64,000 bases of DNA from Roseomonas sp. (GCA_020249775.1 JADCFA010000002.1:124001-188000), one strand, 5' to 3'; shown: positions 18,881 through 27,676, numbered from the stretch's first letter. Made by a program: numbers and translations. The notes: generated from the letters alone by a model not told the origin.

Positions 18881-20599
18881 TCAGCGCGCATAAAGCCGAT
18901 CCAGCCGCACAAGGCGGTTCAGAACCATCAATAGCAGAACCGTCACCACGATCAGAATGGCCGATACGGCGTGCACGGTTGGTTCCAGGCTGAAGCTCGC
19001 TTCCGCATAGATTCGTACTGGCAGGGTTGTCATGCGTGCTGTTGTCAGAAAGCTGGTTACGGTGACTTCCCCGAAGGAAATGAGGAAGCTCATGATACCT
19101 GCCGCGACAAGCCCGGGGGCAAGGCCTGGCATGATTACCCATAAGAAGCGGGCTGGTGCGGAAGCACCAAGGCTGGCAGCGGCATCTTCCTGTGCCTTGT
19201 CCAGCTGTTCCACCGATGCCTGAAGCAGCGCAATTGAGAAGGGCAGAACCAGCACAACATGCACGGCAAGCATGCCAAGAAAGGGAGGTATGGCGGTGAA
19301 AGCCTGCAAAAGCTTCAGCATGCCAACACCAATTGCAACATGAGGCAGGGAAAGCGGCAGGGTCCAAAAGGCTGAAAGCGCCGTCAGGCCGCGAAAGCGG
19401 TGGCGCGATAGGGCGAAGGCGGCGGGAAGTGCCAGACCAATTGCAAGCACCGCGGTTGCCGCGGCAAGCTGCACGGAAATCCTGAAACTGGCGGCATAGG
19501 CACCGCCGAACAAAACGCGTTCATACCATTTCAAGGTAAAGGCACGAAAGCCGGCAACGGTTGCCTGCGGCACATCATTGAAACTTTGGATCATCACCAG
19601 AACCAACGGCAACAACAGCAAAAGAAGGCTGCTGGCCAATAGCAACTTGCCAAGGACCGGACCGAACAGGTCCAAGACTTTGAGCAGCCATCCCGGCAGG
19701 CTTCGGAAGCTGCCGGGCGCGCCGCTTTTCCATGGTGTGAGCTTGCGCGTGATCCCAATCACGAGCAGTGCGAAGATGGTGCTTGCCAGTGTCATGACCA
19801 AGGCCAGGGCGGCGGCCATTGGTGCATTCAGATTTTGCAGTGCTTCCTGCCAAACCAACATGCCCGTTGTCCAAACCTTCTTGCCACCAAGCAGCGTGGC
19901 CGAGACATAGGCGGTTGATGCCATCAGGAAAACAATGATGATGCCGGCCCGAAGCCCCGGCAGGGATAGCGGCAAATCCACCAGAAAAACCCGGACGATG
20001 CGGGAAGCGCCGAGGCTTTCTGCCGCTTCATGCACACGCGGGCTGGTGCCCTGCAGCACATCATAAAGTGCAAGCACCATGAAGGGCATGAAAACCTGCG
20101 CCAAAGCCAGCGCCACGGCGCCATGGGTATAGAGCATTTGCCGAAAGGGCGGGATACCGAAGATACTTAGCACCTGGTTGATCAGCCCATCCGGCGCCAG
20201 CAGCAACACGATCCCAAGCGAACGCACGACCACATTGGTGAGCAAGGGAATAAGGATCACCGCAAAGGCCAGTGGTCGCCACTTGAGCGGTAGCCGCACC
20301 AGCCAGAGCGCCAGCGGATAGCCCAGCAGCACTGTCAGCGCCGTCACACCAGCGCCAAGCAGAATTGTCTCGACAATGATGCGAACGAGAAACTCATCAC
20401 TGAAAATCGAGATGAATTGCGCCGCCGAGGGTGGCTGAATGATCGGTCCGAAGGGATCGGGATATTCATGCAAGGAAAGCAGCGTCAGCACCGCAAAGGG
20501 TGCCGCGAAAGTCAGCAATAGCCAGAAGGTGACCGGAAACGCCAGCAGCGGTCCCGCGAAGGACCGTTGTGCTTTCGCTCCGATCACGGGTGGCGTCAC
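18881..20599 (-). CDS. ABC transporter permease, two PotB/PotC-like domains fused in one chain
   Basis: Inner-membrane component of a spermidine/putrescine-type importer. The 572-residue chain holds two complete permease domains of about 270 residues each. Each domain has about six membrane spans and its own EAA loop for docking the ATPase: EAAESLGASRIVRVFLVDLP near residue 200 and DAAASLGASAPARFLWVIMP near residue 495. In most relatives of the Pot family PotB and PotC are separate genes, while iron(III) transporters (FbpB) show the same fusion. I choose GTG 20599, which overlaps the binding-protein stop by 4 bases; an ATG at 20662 would overlap it by 67 bases. The cupin follows. Confidence 0.9.
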   Translation of the reverse strand: MTPPVIGAKAQRSFAGPLLAFPVTFWLLLTFAAPFAVLTLLSLHEYPDPFGPIIQPPSAAQFISIFSDEFLVRIIVETILLGAGVTALTVLLGYPLALWLVRLPLKWRPLAFAVILIPLLTNVVVRSLGIVLLLAPDGLINQVLSIFGIPPFRQMLYTHGAVALALAQVFMPFMVLALYDVLQGTSPRVHEAAESLGASRIVRVFLVDLPLSLPGLRAGIIIVFLMASTAYVSATLLGGKKVWTTGMLVWQEALQNLNAPMAAALALVMTLASTIFALLVIGITRKLTPWKSGAPGSFRSLPGWLLKVLDLFGPVLGKLLLASSLLLLLLPLVLVMIQSFNDVPQATVAGFRAFTLKWYERVLFGGAYAASFRISVQLAAATAVLAIGLALPAAFALSRHRFRGLTALSAFWTLPLSLPHVAIGVGMLKLLQAFTAIPPFLGMLAVHVVLVLPFSIALLQASVEQLDKAQEDAAASLGASAPARFLWVIMPGLAPGLVAAGIMSFLISFGEVTVTSFLTTARMTTLPVRIYAEASFSLEPTVHAVSAILIVVTVLLLMVLNRLVRLDRLYAR

Positions 20600-21642
20600 C
20601 CCGCAATCTCGCGGTTGAAGCGGCTGGTCCAGGCGGGTTGGTTGCGAATGACCACATCCCAATCGAAATCCACCAGCTTTGCGACATCAGGCCCAAGCAC
20701 AAGCTTGGGCTGCAATTCGGCGGGAATGGTGAGATTCTTCACCGTGGGCGAGTAATAGATTTGCTGTGCGTAAGCCAGCATGCAGGGTGCGGAAAGGTGC
20801 AGATTGATCCATTCTTCCGCAAGCTTCTGGTTGCGCGTGCCGACGGTGATGCAGGCGACATTCATGGCAATCGCCTGGCCTTCAACCGGATTGGCGATTT
20901 CAATATTCGGGTTGCGTGTTTCGGCATAACTCCGCGTAAAGCTGCCGAATTCGACCGAGATATCAGCAACGCCCTGATCAAACATACCATAAAGCTGATC
21001 CTGGCTGCCCTGGATGGCGGCGAAGGGTTTTAGCTCCCTGATCTTGCGGAAGCCGATATCAATCGCATTCTCACTGCCGCCGAAAATCTTCGCCGCCATC
21101 AGCAAGCCGGCGGTGCCCTGTGCCCCCGGATAGGATGGCCAGGCGATGCGCCCGCGCCATTCCGGATTCCACAAATCCTGCCAGCTTGTGACCGGCTTGG
21201 CGGCCTTGCGCTTGTCATAAACAATCGTGACGGGGTTGAAGGCCACGCCATAACCGCCAAGCTTCGCCACATCATACAGATTGGCAAATTGCGGCACCGC
21301 ATCTGTTGGCGCTTGTGTCACACCATCCCGCACGGCCTGGCGGCTTTCGAAGATATTCAGATAGATCACATCGAAGCTGGGACGGCCACGTTCAGCATAG
21401 GCGCGGGCGCGACGCTCTGGCGTGCCGCCCAGCACATAGCTGACCTTCACGCCGGGGTATTTCGCCAATAGGGCCTTTTCCACATGCTCACGCACAATGC
21501 GTTCCTGCGCGCCGCCCCAAATACCGACCACAAGCTCATCACCGGCTTTCGGCTGAGCCATGGCGGAGCGGCTGAAGTGTAATGGGGCGGCAAGGCCCGC
21601 ACCAAGAAGCAAGCGACCAATCTGTCTGCGCATTGTCGTCAT
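20596..21642 (-). CDS. ABC transporter substrate-binding protein, family 1 (PotD-like)
   Basis: Periplasmic binding protein of the importer encoded around it. The 348-residue precursor begins with a basic MTTMRRQIGRLLLGAGL signal peptide, probably cleaved after SRSAMA. The mature part has the PotD/family 1 layout: ELVVGIWGGAQERIV, the hinge region with FDVIYLNIFES, VTSWQDLWNPEWRGRIAWP, and a C-terminal WINLHLSAPCMLAYAQQ. A GGAAGG lies 7 bases before ATG 21642. The gene sits 28 bases after the ATPase and overlaps the permease by 4 bases. The ligand is not known; the neighbours suggest a small nitrogen compound rather than a polyamine. Confidence 0.91.
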   Translation of the reverse strand: MTTMRRQIGRLLLGAGLAAPLHFSRSAMAQPKAGDELVVGIWGGAQERIVREHVEKALLAKYPGVKVSYVLGGTPERRARAYAERGRPSFDVIYLNIFESRQAVRDGVTQAPTDAVPQFANLYDVAKLGGYGVAFNPVTIVYDKRKAAKPVTSWQDLWNPEWRGRIAWPSYPGAQGTAGLLMAAKIFGGSENAIDIGFRKIRELKPFAAIQGSQDQLYGMFDQGVADISVEFGSFTRSYAETRNPNIEIANPVEGQAIAMNVACITVGTRNQKLAEEWINLHLSAPCMLAYAQQIYYSPTVKNLTIPAELQPKLVLGPDVAKLVDFDWDVVIRNQPAWTSRFNREIAG

Positions 21643-21670
21643 GGGTTGTCCTTCCAGGAATGGGTTTCAG

Positions 21671-22702
21671 TCACGATAGAAAACTATAACCACCGGCAAG
21701 CGCGGTGATTTGGCAGGCGCGGCCGATGGCGGGCGGCGGCATATCTGAAGGTGAAAGAACGCGCACCAAACCTGCTGGCGTTTCCACCTCAACTTCATAA
21801 TCATCACCAAGGTAGATGGCCGAGGTTACCACGCCGCCGAGTCGCAGGGGTCCATTCGGCGTTTCTGAAAGGCGCAAGCGTGCAGCGCGCAGGATGATGG
21901 CCTTTGCCCCGGCCGGAGCATCGGCACAGCCAAGGCCCGGCGCTTCAAAGATGCCATTACTGCTGCGCCCGGCAATAACGCTGCGCGCACCCAGGAAGGA
22001 CGCGGTAAAGGCTTCTTGCGGATGATCGCAAAGGGCCTGCGGCGTACCAACCTCAATCAACTTGCCTTGCTGCATCACCGCGATGCGATCTGACATTGCA
22101 AGCGCTTCTTCCTGATCATGCGTCACGAACAGCGTTGTAATGGCCAGGCGCTGCTGCAGGCGCCGAATTTCGCCGCGCATTTCAACGCGCAGATTCGCAT
22201 CCAGATTGGACAAGGGCTCATCTAGCAGCAGCACATCCGGTTCGATGACCAGGGCGCGCGCAAGTGCCACACGCTGCTGTTGCCCGCCGGAAAGCTGCGA
22301 TGGATAGCGATTGGCAAGGCGTGACAGTGCCACCATTTCGAGTGCCGCCCCGGCCTTGCGCTGGCATTCCGCCTGGCCAATGCCGCGCATACGGAGCCCA
22401 AAGGCGACATTGCGCAGAATATCCATATGCGGAAACAGCGCATAGGATTGAAAGACAACGCCCATATTGCGCCGATGCGCCGCAAGCGCGGTGATGTCCT
22501 TGCCATTCACCTGTACCCGGCCCGCGGAAGGCGCCACAAACCCGGCCACCATGCGCAGGGTGGTGGTCTTGCCGCAGCCAGAGGGGCCAAGCAACGCGAC
22601 AAGCTCTCCCTTGCCAACCTCAAGCGTCACCGCATCCACCGCCAGTGTCGTGCCGAATTGAGCGGACAGACCGTCGAGGATGAGATAGGGCGGTTGTTTC
22701 AT
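21671..22702 (-). CDS. ABC transporter ATP-binding protein (PotA-like)
   Basis: ATPase that drives the importer formed with the next two genes. The 343-residue protein has Walker A LLGPSGCGKTTTLRMVAGF, the Q-loop VVFQSYALFPHM, the signature LSGGQQQRVALARALV, Walker B DVLLLDEPLSNLD and the switch His in TLFVTHDQEEAL. A C-terminal TOBE-like domain (about residues 240-343) is typical of PotA/FbpC/MalK-type subunits. I start it at ATG 22702 (MKQPPYLILDG), with AAGG 9 bases upstream. Upstream in-frame sequence is not conserved in character. A sigma-54-like promoter lies about 43-58 bases upstream. Confidence 0.94.
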   Translation of the reverse strand: MKQPPYLILDGLSAQFGTTLAVDAVTLEVGKGELVALLGPSGCGKTTTLRMVAGFVAPSAGRVQVNGKDITALAAHRRNMGVVFQSYALFPHMDILRNVAFGLRMRGIGQAECQRKAGAALEMVALSRLANRYPSQLSGGQQQRVALARALVIEPDVLLLDEPLSNLDANLRVEMRGEIRRLQQRLAITTLFVTHDQEEALAMSDRIAVMQQGKLIEVGTPQALCDHPQEAFTASFLGARSVIAGRSSNGIFEAPGLGCADAPAGAKAIILRAARLRLSETPNGPLRLGGVVTSAIYLGDDYEVEVETPAGLVRVLSPSDMPPPAIGRACQITALAGGYSFLS

Positions 22703-22744
22703 GACACCTTCATGTTTGTTTCGATATGCAACGCCTTCTTGAGA

Positions 22745-22760
22745 TGCAAATGAAGGGCCA
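22745..22760 (-). promoter_or_regulatory. Candidate sigma-54 promoter (-24/-12) for the ABC transporter operon
   Basis: On the minus strand the 16 bases read TGGCCCTTCATTTGCA. Compared with the consensus TGGCACGNNNNTTGCW they keep the GG and GC dinucleotides at the right spacing and differ only at positions 5 and 7. Transcription would start near 22734, giving a leader of about 30 bases to the ATPase start at 22702 with a proper ribosome site. The element falls in the 64-base gap after the cyclic-amide hydrolase gene. Confidence 0.55.
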
Positions 22761-22766
22761 TGCCCT

Positions 22767-23852
22767 CTAGACCCGCGCAATGACTGCAACGGGCCCGCCG
22801 CCATCCGGCCCCTGATGCTCGGCGCCGCCTGAGACGAATAGGCGCGTATCGCCAATCACCCCGGCCAAAACGCCACCCACCAAGGCGCGGGCATGGCGTG
22901 TTGCGTTGATATCGCTGTCATCGCGCATGATATGGCGCGCCCCGCGAATGGTGCTGCCATGCGGCGGTTCCGCCTTGGCCAATACCGCCGCGATGCGCCC
23001 GCGCGCCGCATCATCAAGCTGCCCTTCACCCTTGAGGCCAAGCTCCTCAAGCGCAGCCCAAAGTGCCAGGGAATCAATTCCATCCTTCATCACGCGATGC
23101 GCAATGGCAAGATCGCCGGCCCAGGCGTTGGAATTGCCGAGCACCATGATTTCGTTGCGCATCAGCTCAATGCCGGCCGAGGTACTCGCCACGCCGGAAT
23201 GAAGCGACCAATCGGTGCATACAACGCTATCGGTGGCTTTGGCGGCATCCATTTCGCCAAGCGCCACCGCAACACCAAGCGCAGAAGCACCGCGCGAAAA
23301 ACCCATGGATTCATAGGTATCAATGCAGACAACATCCTGTCCTTCGGCGCGTTCGGCAGTCAGCAGTGGGCATTTGACCTGAACATAATGCACATCCTTT
23401 GGATCGGTAATGCCGGCCTGTGCCATGGCGGCGCGTACGGCCTTGGCGGTTTCCTGAATCTGGGCGCTGCGACCGATTTCGGATGCGGTGAAGTCACGCG
23501 TAAACCCCGTGCCAATGGCAAGTCGTTTGGCGGTTGGATCAGGTGTGCCATCATTGGCAACCGCGAAGACGATCATATGCGGACTTAGGCCACCTTCCGT
23601 TCCACCCGACATCACCAGCGCAATGCGCGCGCCTACTTCTGCGGGCGTCATGCCGGTCGCCTCTGCCAGGGCCAGCTTCATCGCAAGTGTGGCATAGCCG
23701 CGGGTGAAATCATTGACGCAGCCATTACCCTCCGTCTTGCCCAGGATCGCGACAATGCTTTTGGGATCAAGCCGCCCTGCGGCAAAGGCCCCTTTCAGCG
23801 CCGACATATCGGCCGGATCACGCATGGGCAGGCGTTCAACAATGGCGCGCAT
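22767..23852 (-). CDS. Cyanuric acid hydrolase / barbiturase family ring-opening amidohydrolase
   Basis: The 361-residue protein belongs to the small AtzD/TrzD/barbiturase family, which opens cyclic ureide or imide rings (cyanuric acid to carboxybiuret, or barbiturate to ureidomalonate). It has three repeated domains with Ser-Lys pairs. Visible are GKTEGNGCVNDFTRG (Lys39) with MSGGTEGGLSPH (Ser82), VQVKCPLL (Lys160) with SRGASALGVAVALGE and STSAGIELMRNE, and LAKAEPPHGS (Lys293) with VSGGAEHQGPDGGGP (Ser341). The length matches AtzD (about 363). Sequence alone does not tell cyanuric acid from barbituric acid specificity. The gene follows the creatininase by 47 bases. The divergent atzG-, atzE- and atzH-like genes argue for an AtzD-like role. 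Confidence 0.93.
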   Translation of the reverse strand: MRAIVERLPMRDPADMSALKGAFAAGRLDPKSIVAILGKTEGNGCVNDFTRGYATLAMKLALAEATGMTPAEVGARIALVMSGGTEGGLSPHMIVFAVANDGTPDPTAKRLAIGTGFTRDFTASEIGRSAQIQETAKAVRAAMAQAGITDPKDVHYVQVKCPLLTAERAEGQDVVCIDTYESMGFSRGASALGVAVALGEMDAAKATDSVVCTDWSLHSGVASTSAGIELMRNEIMVLGNSNAWAGDLAIAHRVMKDGIDSLALWAALEELGLKGEGQLDDAARGRIAAVLAKAEPPHGSTIRGARHIMRDDSDINATRHARALVGGVLAGVIGDTRLFVSGGAEHQGPDGGGPVAVIARV

Positions 23853-23899
23853 GTGGCGGGCTCCTCAGATTTTCTCTCTGATACGTCGAACGCCTTGGC

Positions 23900-24724
23900 T
23901 CAGGGCGCATTATACATTGTTTGGCGCGTGATCCGTTCCAGCGGATAGGCATGCACTTCACTGCAAAGCTGTACCAGCGCCTCTGCCGCGCGCTGCACAA
24001 CAATGCTGCCACGCGCCGCATCGGCCGAAGCGGCATCCCCACAGGCACCCGATGGTTCCAAATCCTGTGTCTGCCAGCCAAAGCCAACCGCGCCTTCGGG
24101 TGTCAGCATGCCGCCGGCTTTTTCGATCTCAATCGAAATGGGCGCGAAATTGGCGGCATGTTCCATGGCTATCAAATCACGATGCAAATGCAGCATGACG
24201 CTGGTTTCCACTTCGCCGCCATGGATGCCGTGCTTCAGTTCCATGGCGCTGAAAAGATCATCCTGCCTGGTGATATTCCACCAGGTTGCCGTCACCACGA
24301 ACATTTCATGACGCACGCGGAGTTCCCTCGCGACAATATCGGCGACTTGGGGTTGACCACCGTGGGAATTGAACAGGATCAGTTTGCGGCAGCCGGCGCG
24401 CAGCACACTTTCCCCGATATCGAACCAAAGACGGAACAGCGTTTCATGCGAAAGGCTGAGCGTGCCGGGGAAGGCGTGATGTTCATTGGATTTGCCAATC
24501 GGCATCATGGGCAGCACAAGCACCGGCAGATCATCCGGCATCAGCGCCATGGCCTGCGCAATGATGCCCTGGTTGATCGCCGCATCAACCTTGATGGGCA
24601 AATGTGGCCCATGCTGTTCGGTGGCGGCCACAGGCAGGATGGCGACCAGATTCGCCATATCCATTTCGGCGAATTCCTTGGTGGAATGGTCCCACCACCA
24701 ATGGGATTTTAAACGCGATGTCAT
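23900..24724 (-). CDS. Creatininase family protein (creatinine amidohydrolase-like)
   Basis: The 274-residue product belongs to the creatininase family of metal-dependent cyclic-amide hydrolases. The metal and active-site motifs are visible: LPVAATEQHGPHLPIKVDA (Glu, His and Asp ligands), IGKSNEHHAFPGTLSLS, LFNSHGGQPQVADIVAREL and HGIHGGEVETSVML (Glu ligand). Family members open creatinine or related five-membered rings, or act on formamide groups in cofactor synthesis, so the substrate is open. It lies directly upstream of the AtzD-family gene on the same strand, which suggests a joint role in breaking down a nitrogen-rich ring compound. There is no obvious Shine-Dalgarno before ATG 24724. 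Confidence 0.9.
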   Translation of the reverse strand: MTSRLKSHWWWDHSTKEFAEMDMANLVAILPVAATEQHGPHLPIKVDAAINQGIIAQAMALMPDDLPVLVLPMMPIGKSNEHHAFPGTLSLSHETLFRLWFDIGESVLRAGCRKLILFNSHGGQPQVADIVARELRVRHEMFVVTATWWNITRQDDLFSAMELKHGIHGGEVETSVMLHLHRDLIAMEHAANFAPISIEIEKAGGMLTPEGAVGFGWQTQDLEPSGACGDAASADAARGSIVVQRAAEALVQLCSEVHAYPLERITRQTMYNAP

Positions 24725-24750
24725 GCCGCACTAAAAGCGCGCGGGCGGAT

Positions 24751-24766
24751 AGCAAACAAGGCGCCC
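24751..24766 (-). promoter_or_regulatory. Weak sigma-54-like element before the creatininase gene
   Basis: On the minus strand the sequence GGGCGCCTTGTTTGCT keeps GG and GC at the -24/-12 spacing but departs from TGGCACGNNNNTTGCW at positions 1, 5 and 7. A start near 24740 would leave a leader of only about 16 bases. It is listed because three better matches exist in the same locus. By itself it would be unconvincing in GC-rich DNA. Confidence 0.25.
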
Positions 24767-24950
24767 GCAGGGCAAAGATTGGCGGCTAAGCCGCGCGTGA
24801 GGACTTCTGCCCATTTTGCGCCCATTTGATGCACAAAAATTGGGCGGTCTATTTCCGTCCAGGCGATAAACGGCGGCGACTGCACCGCGCCCAACCACTC
24901 GCCTTTTCGGCAGCGGGTTGCTCGCGCCTGACCCGCCCGCTGCCCGAATG

Positions 24951-25892
24951 TCAAGCGAAAAGGGCTTTCGGCAGCATGCCGTGAACACCCTTGGACGTGT
25001 TCACCGTCTGCGTCACATGAAAATCAACGCCGACAGAGCACAGCGTATAGGCATCCATCCGCGTCATATTCTTGGTCTCAACAAGGTAGTCAATCATTTC
25101 ACGCAGTGCGATTTCCATGGAACGATCAAGGCTGGTGTCGAAACCCATGGTGATGACATGTGTGGGCGTTTCAGCGCGCGGCTGCTTCAGCGCCATATCC
25201 TTGCGCACGGTCAGGCGGAACTTGCCCTGTAGGGCGGTTTCAATGGCGGTCAGGCAGACCTCTCCGTCACCCTGGGCGCCATGACCATCACCGCAGGAGA
25301 AATTGGCGCCGGCGACATGCACAGGCAAATAAAGTGTCGTGCCGGCGACAAGCTGCTTATTGTCTATATTGCCGCCAAAGCTGCGCGGAATGACCGATGT
25401 GCAGCGACCCCAATTCTTCGGCGGCGCAACCCCCATAATGCCAAAAAAGGGTTTCAGCGGAATATCCACGCCAAAGGGCAAGCGCCCAATCATCTTTTCG
25501 GCATCAAGAGGAATGTTCAGAATGCGGCCTTCGGGAAATTCATCCGGCAGCGTCCCACCCAAGGGGCGGATCAGGTTGAAGCCCCAATCCTGGCGCAGCT
25601 TGATGTCCAGGATATCCACTTGCAGCACATTGCCTGGCTCCGCGCCCTCAACCGCCACCGGACCCGTCAGGATATGCGGGGCGCCGGCAAAGCGATCATT
25701 TTTCTGATGCACCGCGAATAATTCCGGCGGCGTGTGGAAGGGCTTTGGCGGCACCATTTCCGGCGGGCCGGTCAGCGTATCAATCGTGACCTCGTCACCA
25801 CTCGCGATGGTGATTTGCGCCGGGCGCGCGGCATCAAAATAGCCCCAATGGCAGGCATCGGCGCTGGCGGCGAGGTAATGGCTTTTGGGCAT
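24951..25892 (-). CDS. Acetamidase/formamidase family protein
   Basis: The 313-residue protein matches the FmdA/AmdA family, which hydrolyses formamide, acetamide or similar short amides to ammonia and the acid. Visible features are the all-beta N-terminal region (ITIASGDEVTIDTLTG), the GPVAVEGAEPGNVLQVDILD barrel strand, FFGIMGVAP, the family motif GGNIDNKQLVAGTTLYLPV, and NFSCGDGHGAQGDGEV with the conserved acidic and His residues. It is the first gene of the minus-strand run and is divergent from the atzG-like gene. It would release the last ammonia from a formamide-like fragment, but that is inference. The 226 bases between it and the creatininase contain no convincing gene. Confidence 0.93.
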   Translation of the reverse strand: MPKSHYLAASADACHWGYFDAARPAQITIASGDEVTIDTLTGPPEMVPPKPFHTPPELFAVHQKNDRFAGAPHILTGPVAVEGAEPGNVLQVDILDIKLRQDWGFNLIRPLGGTLPDEFPEGRILNIPLDAEKMIGRLPFGVDIPLKPFFGIMGVAPPKNWGRCTSVIPRSFGGNIDNKQLVAGTTLYLPVHVAGANFSCGDGHGAQGDGEVCLTAIETALQGKFRLTVRKDMALKQPRAETPTHVITMGFDTSLDRSMEIALREMIDYLVETKNMTRMDAYTLCSVGVDFHVTQTVNTSKGVHGMLPKALFA

Positions 25893-25972
25893 GGTGCGCT
25901 CTTTCTCTGGTTGGGCAAGGAAAGATCAGGTCGCGTAACGCGTAGCTTTTGGCGTGATCAATGGCAATAGCG

Positions 25973-25988
25973 TGGCATGGTGCTTGCT
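25973..25988 (+). promoter_or_regulatory. Sigma-54 promoter (-24/-12) for the atzG-atzE-atzH-like operon
   Basis: The plus strand reads TGGCATGGTGCTTGCT, which matches the consensus TGGCACGNNNNTTGCW at every fixed position except position 6 (T for C). Transcription would start near 26000, about 72 bases before the atzG-like ATG at 26072. Sigma-54 promoters need an enhancer-binding activator such as NtrC, and a TGGTGC half-site overlaps the element. It lies in the 179-base divergent region shared with the formamidase gene. Confidence 0.7.
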
Positions 25989-26035
25989 GATCCCTCATAG
26001 CGCCGGACAATCCGTGTTGCGAGATCATCCGGGTA

Positions 26036-26053
26036 AGCGTCGGTATTGACGCT
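26036..26053. repeat. Inverted repeat in the leader of the atzG-like gene
   Basis: AGCGTC, six bases, then GACGCT form a perfect 6-base inverted repeat ending 18 bases before the atzG-like start. It lies downstream of the expected start site of the sigma-54 promoter. It could be an operator or a leader hairpin. A second short palindrome, CGCGT-A-ACGCG, occurs near 25932-25942. Confidence 0.4.
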
Positions 26054-26071
26054 CTTTAAGGGCTGAATTGC

Positions 26072-26278
26072 ATGAATGATGCCACCGAAATGGATGTGAA
26101 GGCCTATGCTGATACCATGGCAAAAGCCTTGGACTTGCCATTGACGGCGGAATACGCGCCGCAGGTTGAAGCCAATCTTGCCCTGGCCTTTCGGCTTGTG
26201 CAGCTGGTGCTTGATTTTCCCCTGCCCGATGAAGCGGAACCCGCGCCGGTTTTTGTAGCCCAAGGCAATCAGGCATGA
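26072..26278 (+). CDS. AtzG-like small subunit (DUF4089 family)
   Basis: A 68-residue, mostly helical acidic protein (MDVKAYADTMAKALDLPL, YAPQVEANLALAFRLVQLVL, DFPLPDEAEPAPVF). Its size and FPLPDEAEPAP tail fit the DUF4089 family, whose founding member AtzG is the small partner that stabilises the AtzE amidase, much as GatC serves GatA. Its stop overlaps the amidase start by 4 bases (ATGA), the expected coupling for a complex. ATG 26072 is chosen; a second Met at codon 7 is possible. Recognition rests on the combination of size, tail motif and the amidase next door. Confidence 0.85.
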   Translation: MNDATEMDVKAYADTMAKALDLPLTAEYAPQVEANLALAFRLVQLVLDFPLPDEAEPAPVFVAQGNQA

Positions 26279-27666
26279 AGGATTGGACGCAGGAACCCGC
26301 GCATCGCATTGCGGATGCGGTAAGCGGCGGTGCGGTCTCGGCGCGCCGTGTGGCGGAACAGCATTTGGCCGCCATTGCGCGCCTTAATGACCGGCTGAAA
26401 GCTTATACGGATATCACCGCCAGCCGAGCACTTGCCCGTGCCGATGCCATTGATGCGGCGCGCGCAAAGGGCCAGCCCTTGCCACCGCTTGCCGGTGTTC
26501 CCTTCGCGGTCAAGAATTTGTTTGATGTGGAGGGCTTGGTTACGCGTGCGGGTTCCAAGATCAACCGCGATCATGCGCCAGCACAGCAGGATGCAACGCT
26601 TATCACGCGGATGGAGGCCGCCGGCGCGGTGCTGCTCGGTGCGCTCAATATGGGTGAATACGCCTATGATTTTACCGGCCGCAATGCGCATGATGGCAAT
26701 TCGCTGAACCCCCATGATACGGCGCGCATGACTGGCGGGTCATCAGGTGGTTCGGGCGGTGCCGCCGCTGCGGGGCTTGCGGCCATTACACTCGGGTCCG
26801 ATACCAATGGGTCCATCCGCGTTCCGGCATCGCTTTGTGGTCTGTTTGGATTGAAGCCGAGCTATGGCGGGCTGTCGCGCGCCGGCACCTTTCCTTTTAT
26901 TGCAAGCCTTGATCATGTCGGGCCACTTGCGCGTTCGGTGCAGGATCTGGCGCTTGCTTATGACGCGATGCGCGGCGCTGACCCGCTTGACCCGGTCTGC
27001 ACCGGTGGCAGCGCGGCGCCGGTTTCGCCGGCGCTTACAGCCGGCATCAAGGGGCTGCGTATCGCGCGCGCCGGCGGCTACTTCACGCGCATGGGTGAAG
27101 CGCAGGCCTTCGCCGCCGTGGAGCTGGTGGCGCATGCGCTGGGCGCTGAACGGAGCGTGGAATTCCCCGAAGCGCATCGCGCCCGCGCTGCCGCTTTCAT
27201 CATCACCATGATCGAAGGATCAGCCCTGCATCGGGACCGTATTCGCGCAAGGCCCGCGGATTTCGACCCTGAAGTGCGCGATAGGCTCATTGCCGGCGCC
27301 ATGCTGCCCGGCGATTGGTATGTAAAGGCGCAAAAATTCCGCCGCTGGTTTCAGACAAAAGCCTTGAAGCTGTTTGCTGAGACCGATCTGATCCTGGCCC
27401 CCGCAACCCCCACATCGGCACCGCTGGTGGATCAAAAAACTTTCGTGCTGGATGGCCAAACCCTGCCCGTGCGGCCCAATCTTGGCATCTTCACCCAGCC
27501 CATTTCCTTCATCGGCCTGCCGGTAGTCACTGTGCCGGTTTGGCCGGAACAGGGCATGCCGATCGGCGTGCAGATCATCGCCGCGCCTGGCCAGGAAGCG
27601 CTTGCCCTCCGCGCGGCGCATTGGTTGGAAAGCCAGCATATTGTTCACGCCAAACCAGCACGCTGA
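26275..27666 (+). CDS. AtzE-like amidase (1-carboxybiuret hydrolase family)
   Basis: A 463-residue amidase-signature enzyme. The catalytic triad can be placed at Lys80 ([11 protein letters not shown]), cis-Ser156 ([13 protein letters not shown]) and nucleophile Ser180 ([16 protein letters not shown]), with the same spacing as GatA. It is not a GatA: it lacks the gatC/gatB context, has a GatC-like small partner in DUF4089, and a true gatA exists at 4455. In Pseudomonas sp. ADP the AtzE-AtzG complex hydrolyses 1-carboxybiuret, the product of AtzD. Here the AtzD-family gene lies divergently 2.4 kb away. The AtzH-like gene follows after 10 bases. The exact substrate in this organism is inferred. 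Confidence 0.9.
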   Translation: MKDWTQEPAHRIADAVSGGAVSARRVAEQHLAAIARLNDRLKAYTDITASRALARADAIDAARAKGQPLPPLAGVPFAVKNLFDVEGLVTRAGSKINRDHAPAQQDATLITRMEAAGAVLLGALNMGEYAYDFTGRNAHDGNSLNPHDTARMTGGSSGGSGGAAAAGLAAITLGSDTNGSIRVPASLCGLFGLKPSYGGLSRAGTFPFIASLDHVGPLARSVQDLALAYDAMRGADPLDPVCTGGSAAPVSPALTAGIKGLRIARAGGYFTRMGEAQAFAAVELVAHALGAERSVEFPEAHRARAAAFIITMIEGSALHRDRIRARPADFDPEVRDRLIAGAMLPGDWYVKAQKFRRWFQTKALKLFAETDLILAPATPTSAPLVDQKTFVLDGQTLPVRPNLGIFTQPISFIGLPVVTVPVWPEQGMPIGVQIIAAPGQEALALRAAHWLESQHIVHAKPAR

Positions 27667-27676
27667 GGAGACAGTC

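Noticed and set aside
24731-24988. Small minus-strand frames between the creatininase and formamidase genes
   Set aside because: Cys/Trp/Arg-rich peptides without a family or ribosome site; the region is better read as regulatory.
26275-27666. AtzE-like amidase as a second GatA
   Set aside because: It lacks gatB/gatC, is paired with a DUF4089 small protein and an AtzH-like gene, and a true gatA exists at 4455-5942.
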